From the NCBI GenBank assembly GCA_038380795.1, contig CM076266.1, forward strand, positions 32,500,145-32,564,144: a stretch of DNA of 64,000 nucleotides, written 5' to 3'. Below, piece by piece: positions 1 through 12,896 of the stretch. Source of the stretch: Pyrocephalus nanus. Taxonomy: Eukaryota > Chordata > Aves > Passeriformes > Tyrannidae. Below the pieces are notes generated by a model. The model did not search any database. It was given only the letters and a program-made list of their open reading frames with translations, and was not told the origin of the DNA. Position 1 is the first letter of the stretch; each line of letters starts with the position of its first letter. Made by a program: the position numbers and the translations under genes.

Positions 1-3000
1 AGTGCATGTGTGAGCACAAATGGACATGTGGTTATCAGTGTGGTATCATTCCTTGCAATGGCTCTCTCTTCTTCCAAAGCTATCTGACAAAGGACAGACA
101 CTCTTAATAATAACTCTTGTTGCCAACATCATTTTACACCTCTTCTATTTCAGGGTATACCTAACGTGTTGCTATTATGCTGCTTGATGGATTTCAGAAC
201 GGTTCCACTTTGGAAAAGAGGCAAAACAAAACCACTTTACTACTTTCACTTGGCTGCCAGAGGATATTTTGAGACATTTTGTAACCAGAAAGTCTGAGAG
301 GTTTCAATGAAGGGAAGAAATAAAATAGATCTTCAATGAAATGTAAGGATTGAAATATCATTCCGGATACTTCATACATCGACTGAGCTCGTATGCACGC
401 GTGACTGAAAAAGTCATTAAAAAGATGGGTCTCAACTGCTGTATGAAGTAAATTTTTTTTTTCCTGTCCATATGTTTTTGAAGATAATAACAGGATTTTC
501 ACTGTGGCTTCAATTCTCTCCAGCTGGGTAATTTGTGTGACACACTTTCAAGGCACCCACCAGCTAAATAGCTCTAACTTGTGGGTTTTAATGCGTCTCA
601 GAACATAACTGCATCCATCACACTTCATGTGCTAGAAAGTAGGAGAAAAATATTTTCATTTGACAAATTAGGCACTGCCTCCTCAAAACAATCTAATATT
701 TATAGACATTCTGACAGACTAATGAATAGATAGATACATTTGCATAGAAGGACAAGTACTAGTTTCTAGATGAAAGAACAGAGAGATGTGATAAAATGTT
801 AAAGACAGACAAATGTGTCATGTAGGTTCTGATTATGCCATCTGATTGTCAGGAGAAAAAGCAGTAACTTGCTAGCCACATCTCAAGCAGATAATTCAGC
901 AATCAAAAAGGCTTTGAACATTTCACCACAGTTTGAAGAATTTGGATTTTTAGACTCTGGTTAGTACTAGTTATATTTTGTTGTTGCTATTGGAATGCCA
1001 CCTTTGAAATTATCTCTGAAAACTATCAGTATGTCTCCAGGAAATCCAGCATCCCCGAATTAGATCAATGCATGCCTTAATTTTAAACAGTAGCAAAGAA
1101 GGATATTTAACATCTTATCTTTGCTATGATATTATTACGTAGAAGAAATCTGACCTTATTTTTTGTTCAGCAGGCTCATTATGCCACCTCACATCATGCA
1201 CATTTTTAAGCCATCATCAACAGGAAACTGGTATAATGGAAACTGTAAGAAGAGATAATTTAGTTTAAAAAAATCCATCACCTAATCAATAGTAAATAAA
1301 GAATGGAATATTTAAAAGTCTGGCACTGTATTGTGGGAATTAAGGGATCACTATGTTTATGTGAGTTGAGCTAGAGCAACTTTTTTACTGTTAGATCTTT
1401 TTATGAGCTCTAACAAAATACAACAAAGTGAAAATAACTTCATAAAGAATATGCCTATAAGATGCCTTGGAGACCCTGGCTGTGAATAAACAGACTTGCT
1501 AGGAAGGATGTAGAGACAGAGGTTTAGGTATTTGGTCTGTAGGGACCCTGAAGGGTTTTGATTAGCACCATAAATAGGAGTTTCTGTGGTAGATGTTATT
1601 AAGCTGTTTGAGAATCTTAAGGAACCTTGTTTATCAAAGACAGAAATCACAGCTTTATAGAAATGACTAGCTAATCTTAGGACAGAGATAAAAATATAAC
1701 ATTAAAGAGTCTTTGAAGACTATTCTGCAACCCTTACTTGCACTGAGTTGCACTTAGCCTTTCAAGGAGGTCACAGTGGAACAAACTCAATATGAGAACA
1801 GTTGAAGAAGTATGCTTAATAATACAATAAAATAGAACAGGGGCTTCCCTCTTGGCTTAGGGCAACCAGCTGGAGTTGCCAAAAAAATGAATGAACTAGG
1901 AGGGTAAGTAACCAGGTAGTGCACTGAGCCATTACTCCTTCTCCTTAGTCTTTACTGGGAGACAAAACATTAGACGAAAGCTATGTATGCAGCATATAAG
2001 TAAGGAGTCCCAAAGGAGAGAACAGGATTATTCCCTCAGAGGTGCAGCATTTCTTAAACACGTTGCCAGAATTAGGGGTCTATGGAGGTACAGATAAAGA
2101 GCATGTCAGCAGTGATGGGGTTTGCAAAGGTGATTTGCCCTTACTCTTGCAGTGGAAGGGAGATATACCTGGTGCAATCAGGTCTCAGAGAAGGGCAAGA
2201 CGTTTAAACAGTCCCTGTAGCAGCCTTGTACTTCCAAGAATAGAAAGCAATTCTACCTTGATGGCAAGATAGGGCATTGCTCACATAACACACAGAATCA
2301 TGAGAAAGTAATATATAAAAATATATATATAAATATATATAAATTACCAAGAGAGATACTGAACAGGCAATGCTTTCCCCATGAATATCTTGGCCATAAG
2401 AGTATGGGACATCCCTAGGAGAGATGCAGGAGCTAGCATCAGACTGCCTTCTACAAGTCTATGGAACAAGTGTTACACTCAGAGACCGGCCTGTGCTTTC
2501 TACATTCTTTTTCATGAAAATCATACCAGTTCTTAAAGTATCCCAGAGACTCAGTGTTACTGGACTTCCTTTTAGTGAAGTCCTCACCTTCCTGTACTGG
2601 TGACAGTTTTTCTGGTTCTTATCATGGGCTCACCACATGAACAGCCCCACCACAACTTCTGAGTTCCTGAAATAATTAATTCTCTTTCTTGCTCCATTCC
2701 CTATACAGTACTTTACAGAAAATAGTATAAACATTTCATCAATTATTAGTATACTAATAGCCCATCTTACATTATCTATCTAGTTATTTTACCCATACTT
2801 TATTTTCTCTTCCTGGTTAATCTAACTCTTATCTTCCCAAAATGTCCCTGAGACCTTCTGCCTCTCTGATAGGGCACAGGCCCTACCACCAGAGCCCTTG
2901 TAATTAGACTTTATCTGTTAGTTCAGATAGAAATTAAGGTTGAATATTCTTGAGGAGCTCAAACATCCATAGATCACTGAGATGCATTACTGGCTTCCTC

Positions 3001-4293
3001 TTCCATCAGCTCTTCAGTAGAATTATCTTCTGAATTGAATTTCCAGGATAAGTGAAGCTGGAAATGAGCACCTCTGAGATGCTAGCAATTTAAAACACCA
3101 GTGAAAGAGAAGAGGTTTTGGAATGCTGAAAAGCTGTAACCTTATCCAGGTGCAGCACTCTAGCACAGAGGTACAAGATTCCAGGAATATGAACTATCAA
3201 CAACTTCCTGACTCACTAGGTCTTTGCATAAAATTTGTATATGACATCCAAGAACAGAATAACTCCACCCCTTAAATTTTGATTTTTCCAACTTTGCTGT
3301 TGTTGACATAACTTTGTTGCAAAACAAACTTTAGATTCATGTGTAAATATACTGGATAAGTTAGGGAAGTCTCTGTGACTTCCAAGAGTGCAGAGTGCTG
3401 CAGGCCTGAAGAGGAGGTATAGCATCATTCTGGACATAGTCTGGTATAGATAGTCATTACAAAGACACCACAGACATATTAAAGCAGAATGTGACACCAG
3501 GTTACTGGTAACGGAGTTTATGGAGGTTCCTTTCAACTGCAAGAACTGAAAACTCCTCCAAAGTTAGCTTTCCCATTCTTATTTGATTACTGCCCAACAT
3601 TTTGAAAAGTCACATCTCTACTCTCCTGTCCAAGTAATTCCATTGCACTCGGTTTAATATTTATTTTAGTTTTATTACATCCTTTAAAGGACTGCTGAAG
3701 TGATCAGAAGCCTAAGCCAGAAAAAGGTCATGGAGACAACTACCCTTGCTGTTCTATAGAAGGAAATGCTGACCTTACTCCAGAAAAAAACAAACACATC
3801 TACTTCACCTTCTGAGCTGCAAAACTAACAAAATACCATAAGTGCAGGGTTTATGGTAAGCTGTACTGCTGACATGGGGGTCAAGGCTGTCTCCTTCCCC
3901 ATAAAACCTCAGCTCACAGGCTGTCAAGTTGAAGAACCTCCTGCATCAGTCTAAACTGTTGCCTGTTTGAAGCTACTCTTCCATCCCTGTCAGCTGTACT
4001 TAATCTTTAGCTGATGTTAAGGCTATGAATAGCTCTGGAAACTAACTGGATAAGTTAGGAATATTTTCCTTCTCTGTATGAGAATTTTTTATTATTGATT
4101 TTTTTATTTTATTGATTTTTTAATTTTATTATTGTTTTTTATTATTTTGTCTTGAAACTCAGAGGAGGAAAAAAATTCAGTAGAATAAACAAGTACAACA
4201 GAAGTTTAAATCATTGACTTGAAATTTGACACATACTAATGTCTTGACAGAAGTTTCACACAACAGTACAACTCAGAATATAGAAATAAATGT

Positions 4294-4309
4294 CACACAC
4301 ACACACACA
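4294..4309. repeat. (CA)8 microsatellite
   Basis: Eight uninterrupted CA dinucleotides in non-coding DNA. Confidence 0.9.
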
Positions 4310-7300
4310 TCTCGAACACCTGTCGAAACATTGTCTGTCTTGCAGATTCAAAAATTTTGTGGGGAATTCTGCAAAAGCCGACTGAGGTCTGTATCCCTAA
4401 CACACCTGCCTACTCACAGAGAGCAGTTTGTAACTCAGCTGAGAACCAGTACATGAGTAGCCACAGGGCTGGACCAAGTTTTTAATTACCCACTACAGGC
4501 TTTGAATCCTGAGAGCTGTTTGGCTGCGGTCTCAAAGCACCCCTGGTAGAGCAGGGCCTTTTGGATCTACCTGGGCCTTATTTTAGATGTGGGTCTTCGC
4601 CAGCTCAGGTGCTGTGCACACACCCCAGGCACGCAGTGCTGCTTGCAGGCATGAGGTATGCCTCCATGCACTTGCCTTCCTCTCCCATGGGTGCAGCAAC
4701 ATCTTCTTGAAGACAAGGCAGTAGATCAAGGTGGGCTGAGCCTGGAAGCACTCTCTCCCCATACTGGGTCCCTAAGGAACTCTTATCTTTCCTTAGGCCT
4801 ATAGTTAAAGTCTCCTGGATCACCACCTTTATGATCATGGCAGTGTTCCGGGGGGAAGCCCAGCTTTAGCGCATGTGCTTAGTACTCTTTTATGTTCAAA
4901 ACACAAGTGTCTCTCAAATCACTCTCTTCTGTTTCTGCATACAACTTCGTTTGAATAAAGACAGAACTGATCCTGATAACTAAAGATCTGCCATTGTCAC
5001 ATACATAGAGCACTTAAAAGCTAAATGAACCATCATTCTGGAGCAAATACTCCTGTTTCTTACATGTACATGGTACCCAATTCTGTCCTCATGAAGAACT
5101 GGCAGATCACAAGGATATCCTACCTAACTTTATTAAATTCTGAAGAAAAAAAATTTGCAAAGTGTTCATTCTTCAGTATGAAGTAATCTCAAGCAAAGAT
5201 GAGAAAGGCATCTTACCCTTATTTGCTTCCCTTAAGCTAACTTCAGTATTTGTATATAAATTCATTGCTAACTAAGGATTAAAATCACTGTCTTTCATGG
5301 GACAGCTCAGGTCTGGGCAGATATGTTCCTGTATCTAGATAAATTTGGTGAACTGACTTGTTTATTGTAAACTTTTCCCTAATTTTTTCTTATTTTGCAT
5401 TAATTCTTAGGATTTCTGATACTCTGCAGCTTGAATGACTGCACTGGAAACTCATGAAATTTTTTAGGTTCCTGCTCAATTTCAAGTCAGCAAGAAGAAC
5501 AAAAAGATCCATTATGAGCAGCATATAATATATACATTACATACAGATAGAAACAACACACATTTATGCAGAGGTGCTGGTAACAGTTATTAATGATACA
5601 GCCAGCTGACACTTAATCTGACTGCCTTCTTTGGATTTATATGAGTTTGAAAAGAGCAAGGAAGACTGAAACAAACTCTGTGAACATTTGAAGTATTTTA
5701 AACCATTATTTATCAAATCCCCAATAAGGTTTCATTGTCTGGCTGGATTTAATGTTTGGAATGTCTGAGTTCATTTTCCAGGTTGTATGCTGGCTTTCAA
5801 CCCCGATAAGAGCCAAAGTAACGTGACAGATGGAATTGATGGTAAAAAAAGTAAGGATTCACAGACAATCAGTCAGATAAAAGATATTTCAAGAGAAAGT
5901 CAGCCCATCGTTATAGCAGAAAGCAGGTGACACAAAAGAAAAAAAAAGGAGGGAAAGGTTCAAGACAGGGCTGTGAATGGGAAATTTGGTGGAGAGTAAG
6001 AGGTAGCTACATTGGTTTCTTCTATAGGAACTCAAGACAATAACTTTCACAGTTATTTCTTGATACTACTAAATGCTTTAAAGGTAGCTGTACATACAGT
6101 TAGTAAGAATCTAACCCAGAATGCAGACAGTTCAGCCAAGCTGACTGCTTACAGACTCTGGTTAGCTTGCATAGAGCTGTATGTTGAAAAGGAAAGTCAA
6201 ACTTAGCCAAACATGGCTCTATTTCAGCGTAACAGTCACAAAAACTGAAAATATAAACTCTCTGCATCTTGCTAGCTCTCTGCAGCTCTTAAAAATAATT
6301 TTAAAAGAGCTCTGAAAGTCTAGTTTTAGTTCTAAAGAAGTAAAGTGACTTTTGGAATGTATGAAAACATCAGTGGAAACAGCAGAAACACAATGCCTGT
6401 CACTAACTCCACATGGTATGTACCATGCATTGGATAGATGATGGCAGACACATGTTGGATGACAAAAACTTCCAGAGAAATAGATGTTCTGCCACTGTCT
6501 TTTCTTAGGACACCACTTGTAAATCAAGCTCCCTCTACATATGTTATGGCTTCAGGGAAAATAAGCAATGGGCACCATACAGAAATTAACTGAGAGGGGT
6601 GCCTTAGCTGATGTTAGGTCAGGCTGACCCTTCCTAAAGAGGAATGGTGCTGAAGTTGAGGCCAGTCCCTGAGAAACTAATGCAGCCATGTCACCCACTG
6701 CTGCAGAAAAATCTGCCTTTGTGAAGTCTGTGACTCAGTCATTTAGCCTCCCTTTCTCTCATTACCATCACTTGTACAGGTTAAAGCTCACTCACAAAGC
6801 AGCACAGTTCCCTGTAGGTGTTGTGAGTGCTGTACCAAGTGACCTGGTGGCACAGAGGAATTGCAAAGTGCTGTGAGCAGAGCGAGCAGAGCAAGCCTGG
6901 GGAAGGGCAGAAGAAGGGATGAGAGGCAAATTCTCTATCTGTCCCTGGGGCACAGTTTAGTGAAGCAGTGAAGCCTCCAGTTCTCTGACCCTAGCAATAT
7001 TCTAGGTATAAGTGGCATCAATTCTCTTTCAAGTTTTGTGCCTTCCAACTTTGCACTTAGATGAAACATCTCTCTCAGGGTCATCCTTTGCCTCGCTGCT
7101 CAGGTGTTACAGAGGTTCTCTGTGAGGCAGCACTGAAGGACTCCTGCGATCAAACAGAGGAGAGGGGGAGCAGTAAATGACTATCTACCCTTTTTCTCTC
7201 TTTCCTTTCTCTCCAATTTTTTTTATCCTGCTTTACCTTCTTGTGCTCACAGTGCCCTTCATTTCACTTCCCAGTTGGATATTTCCCTTCCCTGCTGCCT

Positions 7301-8145
7301 GACATGAATTCAGTCTGTTGGCCTCCAAAGTAGAAACAAAATTAACTGCTCAAAATTCTAAGGATTACCTTGGAGCTCCTGGGACTGTAGAAAATATCTT
7401 TTTCCAAAACAGGGCTTTCGGTGAGACCTTCAGCCCTCTACCAGGAATAGCAAATGTGTTAAAGTCTGGATATGGTTTTCGCTGTAAGAGGTAATTAAAT
7501 CTGACTCTTAGCTAAATTCTCTCCATGGACCTGGAAATAAATAAATGTAGCATCAAAACAAAGTATTTGTTGTGTCTGCTCACCCTTTGTGCCACTTCTG
7601 TAAAGTAGTAGAAAGAGCCTGGCCTATTCCATGCAGTTTCATAGGACACAAGAAGATGACATTAACTTTCACCAAAAGGCACAAATTACAGGGGGCTTTC
7701 GGGTTTTTCTAATGTTGAAGTTACTGGTAAATGCTACACCCATATGCAATAGGCGTACAAAGTCCCCAGCACTGAGCCTGAAATTAAATCCAAACTATTG
7801 AGTGGATTCTCTCTACTTAGACTTTATGCTACTCCTCTCAACCTCAGATAAGAGGTGGAGTGAAGAGGTTTGGAGAACAGCTCTTCTGGCTTCAAAAAAC
7901 TAATTTAGACCCTCCTGCAAAATGGTCTTATTCGGTAGGAATTATATCTTGTGGGTGGTGCCAAGTGTACTGTGTGGTTGCTTTCCTTTATGGCTGCAAC
8001 GCTGATGTGCTCAAGGAGGGATGGACATTTTGTGCTACAGTATGAAGGAATTGGTTATACCCTGATTTCTTTCCTCACACTGCAGGATTTAAAAAAGTAA
8101 GGTTTTTATTTCCTAGAGAAACTTGGAGAATGAAAACAAAACCTA

Positions 8146-8154
<9 letters not shown>

Positions 8155-8178
<24 letters not shown>
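8155..8178. repeat. A24 homopolymer
   Basis: A run of 24 A residues. No retroposon body is recognisable immediately upstream, so it is either a simple repeat or the tail of something too decayed to name. Confidence 0.85.
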
Positions 8179-8613
8179 GGAATTTTTTACTGGGCCACTA
8201 TATAAACATTTTAATAAACGACTGAAATTTTTCCATCTTTTTTTTTCAGTAGCTTTCTCTTCATGTGTCTACACAGCTACACACAACAGAAGCACTGTTC
8301 AGTGAATTTTACATCCTTTCAGGAATGCAAAACAAGTAAACAAATTGCATGCTCAGATTCTTTTTCTTCAAAATATATTTTTGGAGAGTGAGCATCTTCA
8401 GGATGAAATTAATCTCTAAGCAGATCCTAACAGAAACCATAGATAGAACTTTAATTGTGCTGCTATATTTAGCCAGTGCTGCAATACGTTCGTGTGGCAA
8501 CCGGCTTTATCATTATTCACAGAGTCACAAACGTTAACTCCATGAATCCAACTCACTAAGGATTAAAATTTAATATTAAATCATTTTAGTCGTACTTCAG
8601 TCTATGCCTTCAG

Positions 8614-8639
8614 CTGGTATCACGTCTGTGTGATACCAG
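8614..8639. repeat. Perfect 10-bp inverted repeat (hairpin)
   Basis: The arms CTGGTATCAC and GTGATACCAG flank a 6-base loop, GTCTGT. The pairing does not extend usefully beyond the ten base pairs, so it is short for a microRNA precursor. Confidence 0.7.
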
Positions 8640-8796
8640 TAGTTCACCAGCCTGGCACGAACCACAAAGTGATAACCTCAGCCAGCAGTGGAGCGCGGTG
8701 CTGAGGCTCCCATGCTGGTGCCAGGAGGGCTCCTTCGGGGTGTGGGATTGGTAACGCAAGTGCTCGGCTTTGGGGACCTGCACTAGCCTTGTTTCA

Positions 8797-8804
8797 TGAC
8801 GTCA
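8797..8804. promoter_or_regulatory. CRE-like palindrome TGACGTCA
   Basis: This is a perfect 8-bp cAMP-response-element palindrome, just downstream of a locally GC-richer patch (about 8640-8790). No transcription unit can be assigned to it, so any function is inference. Confidence 0.35.
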
Positions 8805-8950
8805 CACTGTGCCACACTGACACTGCTGACTGCTTGGAGGCAGCCTGGGGATTTCTATCACAGTGCTGCACTGCTTCATGGAGTCATGATTCTGCTGTGT
8901 ACTATGACTCAAAAAAGCCAGGGGAGAATATCTGTGATGAAATATCTGGA

Positions 8951-8966
8951 TATATATATATATATA
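8951..8966. repeat. (TA)8 microsatellite
   Basis: Uninterrupted TA dinucleotides, followed by imperfect ATG/TATA-like repeats. Confidence 0.85.
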
Positions 8967-10084
8967 CATATGCATGTATATACAAACAAAGCAAAAACAT
9001 CAACAAGCCACCTTAAACTTGGTCATTTGAGTGTGAAAAGCAAACCCAAGAAAAGTAAAAATGCCAACAACACCAACTCCTGGCACAAACAGATGCTTTC
9101 TTAAGTAGAAGTGTATATATTTGTAAATTGTTATTCTTTTCAGCTCTGAGAAAAAGCACAAATATGTTAGCATCTGCCTTAATTTTAAGTGGCCTTTCTG
9201 GAGAGGTTTTGCTTTCATAGCTTAATAAGAGCAGCTCTGATTTTTGCACTCACAACAGAGCAGACTTATCAGTTCTATCAGACATGACTTAGTTATGAAT
9301 TAGTGGACTCCACACTGGTTATTTACAGTTGCAGCTTGAAGAAGGTGACCTTTTCCTTTCCTGGGAAATGCTCTGCTATTTTGAGAAGTGCATAAGGAAC
9401 TGCACTCTTTAACAAATCTAACCACACTTATGGGCAAAAGAATCATCCACAGAAGATAATTTATCAGCTTCTGTACTTTCTTTGACTCAGAAATCTGCCA
9501 TGAGTCGGTAAAGGCATGCAATACATACATATTTCCCTCAGGTGTTAGACATAATTTATCTATACTTTCAATTAAAATCAAATTATTGCCTTACCACTCA
9601 GTATTACTTCTATTTCCCCATACTTAGATTTAAATCTGTGGAATCAAATTGCCTTTTTCCTAGAGAGGTAGAATTCATCCCTCCCAGCTGAGAGTGTAGA
9701 CATCCAACATAGCCTAATCATTGAGTTTCTTTGTTCTCTCTGTAGTCAAAGGTCAGTGATGGAGCCAAGCCATTCAGAAGGCAAACCATCTGAGCTGCTC
9801 TGCTTATAGCAGAAGGACTTCCCTTTGATAGGATGCAGGATAACTGGTTAAAACAAACTGCTTAAACTCAGGGAAGATAAATCCTACCCAAATGGTTCAG
9901 AAACATGACGGAACTACTGATGCATCTTAAGCTATTACTGATATCAACAGTCAAGAATATCTAATACTCTGTAACTGCAGACTTATGCTGTTTAATGTTC
10001 ATCTTGAGAGGTACTCAAAAGCTAAATTGCTCAGAAAGAAACAATACTGATCAGCGAAAATGCCCTAGAAAAAGTAACATCTTT

Positions 10085-10089
10085 GCAAC
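10085..10089. repeat. Target-site duplication GCAAC, left copy
   Basis: GCAAC directly precedes the TG of the LTR and is repeated exactly at 11115-11119 after its terminal CA. Five bases is the duplication size usual for ERV-L-like integrases. Confidence 0.8.
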
Positions 10090-10258
10090 TGTAGTGGGTT
10101 TCTGTGGCTGGGTTTTGGTAGTGGGGTGGCTTCTGATAGAAGCTGCTAGAAGCTTCCCTTGCCCGGTGGAGTCAATGCCAGCCGGCTCCAGGACAGACTT
10201 CCTGCCACCATCCAAGGCCTAGCCAATCAGGAGTAACAGCAACGTCTCTGTGATAATG

Positions 10259-10265
10259 TATTTAA
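10259..10265 (+). promoter_or_regulatory. TATA-like box of the solo LTR
   Basis: TATTTAA lies about 32 bp downstream of a CCAAT box (10223-10227), the spacing expected of a U3 core promoter. Transcription would start near 10285-10295. Confidence 0.5.
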
Positions 10266-10920
10266 GAACAGAAAGGTATTGCTCGGTGAAAAATTCCAGC
10301 CAGGGAAGAGCAGAGTGAGAATATGGGAACAACATGGTAGACATCAAGGTCAGTGCAGAAGGACGGGCAGGAGGTGCTCCAGGTGCAGGAGCTGTGCCCC
10401 TGCAGCCCATGGGGGACCATCGGGGTGCAGAGACCCTCCTGCAGCCCATGGAAGAGCCTATGCTGGAGCAGGTGGATATCTGAAGGAGGCTGTGACCCTG
10501 TGGGAGGCCCAAGATGGAGCAGAGTCCTGCTGGGTGACCTGCAGCCTGTGGAGAAAGGAGCTCACACTGGAGCAGGTTTATCCCAGGTAGGACTTGTGAC
10601 CCCTGTAGGGGACCCATAGTGGTTCAGCTCATTTGTGAAGGACTGCACGCCATGGAGAGGTGACCCACGGGACAGCCGTTTGGGAAGAACTGTTACCCGT
10701 GGGATGAACTCACACAGGAGAGGTCCACACGAGTCATCCCACGGGAAGCAGGGGAAGGACTCTCCCTAAGCAGCAGCAGAAACAACTGACCATAACCCCC
10801 ATTCCCCATCTGCCTGCACCGCTAGGGGTGAGGAGTTAGAGTTTAGAAGGAAGAAGCGGTGAGGGAAAGGTGTTTTTAAGATTATTTTACTTCTCAATCT
10901 TTTGCTCTGGTCCTGTTAGT

Positions 10921-10926
10921 AATAAA
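10921..10926 (+). terminator. Poly(A) signal of the solo LTR
   Basis: AATAAA about 190 bp before the LTR end, followed by a T/G-rich stretch. It would mark the R/U5 boundary. Confidence 0.55.
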
Positions 10927-11114
10927 TTTAAGTTATATCCCCACTTACAGTCTGTTTTGCCTGTGATGGTGATCAGTAAGTGACCTCTCCCAGCTTTTAT
11001 CTTAACTCGTGAATCCTTCTTTTTTTTTTTTCCTCTCCTCTGTCCATTTGCAGAGGGGAGGAAGAGAGCAGCTTTAGTGGGTATGTGGCATCCAGCCAGG
11101 GTCAGTGCACTGCA

Positions 11115-11119
11115 GCAAC
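11115..11119. repeat. Target-site duplication GCAAC, right copy
   Basis: Exact match to 10085-10089, immediately after the terminal CA of the LTR. Confidence 0.8.
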
Positions 11120-12337
11120 CCTGAGGGCAAGCAGACATTAACACCAGACCCCCTTTGTCACCTGTCCAGGTGTGGAGCATGCTTAGCATGATGACAGATA
11201 AAAATCCACAAGTATAACATGGCCCTTGACCACACTTGCAGGTTGAACTGCAATCACTATTGCTTTTCCTTTCAGTAAGTTAGCTTCTCAACAGTGTCCT
11301 GGCAGACAACCAAATCACTGTATATATGATACTTTAAGGGAGAGATCTGAAGCATCCAGGAGTTTATGAAAATTTAAAAAACCAACTGAGAAATTTGTTC
11401 CTCAGTGGAGAAGGGAGGAACCATCTTCTGCTCGTGCATAGAGTCACCAAGCTTCTTTATATAAAAAAATTCTTTTTGTATTGAGTCACCCCCAGGATGT
11501 TACAGCTACGGATAACAGAAGACATCCTGTATTTGACTCTATTTTTCATAGCTCTTGTCTTTCATAAGACAAGTGTTTATGGGATAAGATTTCTTACAAT
11601 TAGTTTTGGCCTTCAGGCTACTTGTGTTGAGCTGCTGTTTTTAGATTTGAGGTAAACAGTGCAAAACATTTTGTTACCTAGATATTATTTTCCTTCCAAG
11701 CAGGATTCAAATATAGCAGTATGTACTCAGCATATTAATTAACAGTGAAATCAATTAACGTGAATTTTCTTCAGTAATAAATTCTGATGGCTAATAGCAG
11801 TGGTTTGGGCTGGCTGACCAAGAGTTTCTCTGTGTTTCTTTCCCCAAGTTAAAAGCAATTTCAGAATCCAGCAATATATGTAAACAGTTCCAGTTATTTT
11901 TCCAGCAAAATTGTTTTTCCAGACTTACTTTTACTTGCTAAAACCCGTGTTTTTACACAGCTGTTGAGATCTGCTTGGCAAAACAGAAAAAAAATCAAAC
12001 AACTAAACAAACAACAAAAAAAAAGGAAAAGGAATAATAATATCCTAGTGAGGGAATTTTATTAGCTGTATAGTTTTCAACAGAAGCTGGCCAAAATTTA
12101 AGATTTAGGGAAGAATTAGCCATTTGCACATTCAACTTCATTATTTCTCTGAATTCTTCATGGTTAAGGTGTAGCTTATCCCTGTGTCTGGTCTCCCTTG
12201 TGGGCCTGTTTTCCAAATCAGGAGTAACAGTTTATAAATGAGTTTCATTCAAATTTCCTCCCCCAATTTGCACTCTCAATTTGATCTAAAAATATTTTTA
12301 GTTGAAAGTGCTCTATAAAAGTCTCAGTCATAGAGAG
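11120..12337. other. Unassigned host non-coding DNA
   Basis: AT-rich single-copy sequence without a recognisable gene or repeat. An A-rich tract lies at about 11990-12030. Confidence 0.6.
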
Positions 12338-12896
12338 TGCTGTGATTTAACCCCAGCTGGCAACTAAGCACCTCACAGCCACTCACTCATCCCACCCCCC
12401 CAGCCCCAACAGGATGAGAAGAGTGAAAATGAGAAAACTGATGGGTTGAATAAGACAGTAAAATGGGACAGAAAAGAAAGGTAATAATAATAATAATAAT
12501 GATAACAATAATGATAAAAGAGTCAGAATATATAAAACAAGTGATGGACGTTGCAGTTCCTCATCACTCGACAACTGGTGCCCAACCACTTCCCGAGCAT
12601 TGGCCCCCAGTTAACTTTCTCCTCACTGGGCATGATGTCATATAGCACAGAATATCCCTTTGGCCCCTTTGGGTCTGCTGTCCAGGCTGTCCCCCTTCCC
12701 AGCTTCTTGTGCCACTCCAGCCTTCTCACTGGTAGTGCATGAGAAGCTGACAAGTCCCTGTCTTAGAATAAACACTGCTTAGCAACAACTAAAACATCAG
12801 TGTGCTATCAACACTATTCTCATACTGAATCCAAAACACAGCACTGTACTAGCTACTAGGAAAAAAATTAACTCCATCCCAGCTGAAACCAGGAGA
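12338..12896 (-). mobile_element. Solo LTR of a second avian ERV family, antisense
   Basis: On the + strand it starts TGCTGTGATTTAACCCCAGC and runs to CAGCTGAAACCAGGA, which is the reverse complement of the ends of the LTR at 53253-53808. Shared internal blocks include a 'forward-facing' segment around a GGGATATTCTGTG motif and the GTTGTTGCTAAGCAGTG segment. A (AAT)n microsatellite has expanded inside it at about 12482-12515. GAGAG precedes it (12333-12337), and GAGAG also occurs at 12895-12899 if the element ends at 12894, so a 5-bp duplication is possible but the right end is ambiguous. No internal retroviral genes adjoin. Open frames across it are artefacts. Confidence 0.75.
12482..12515. 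repeat. (AAT)n microsatellite inside the LTR
   Basis: About six perfect AAT units followed by imperfect ones. The microsatellite arose inside the antisense LTR. Confidence 0.85.

Larger units (their letters stand above)
1..10084. other. Unassigned host non-coding DNA
   Basis: This is AT-rich sequence with stops in all frames. The open frames here are about 100 codons or shorter, lack recognisable domains and often overlap on opposite strands. I see no transposon I can name. Local features are AT-rich tracts near 2310-2345 and 4085-4150, a CA repeat at 4294, an A24 run at 8155, a hairpin at 8614 and a CRE-like site at 8797. An intron or an intergenic region would both fit. Confidence 0.6.
10090..11114 (+). 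mobile_element. Solo LTR of an avian ERV, sense
   Basis: This 1025-bp element begins TGTAGTGGGT and ends CACTGCA. It is flanked by perfect GCAAC duplications, and no internal retroviral sequence lies on either side, so it is a solo LTR left by LTR-LTR recombination. In order it shows a CCAAT box (10223-10227), a TATA-like TATTTAA (10259-10265), a long middle part of degenerate ~55-65 bp units containing GCAGCCCATGG-like and GGAGCAG-like motifs, and a poly(A) signal AATAAA (10921-10926). That order suggests U3 up to about 10285, R to about 10945, then U5. The layout resembles long-R LTRs that I associate with avian ERV-L-type families; the family name was not checked. Short open frames inside it on both strands are not genes. 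Confidence 0.85.
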
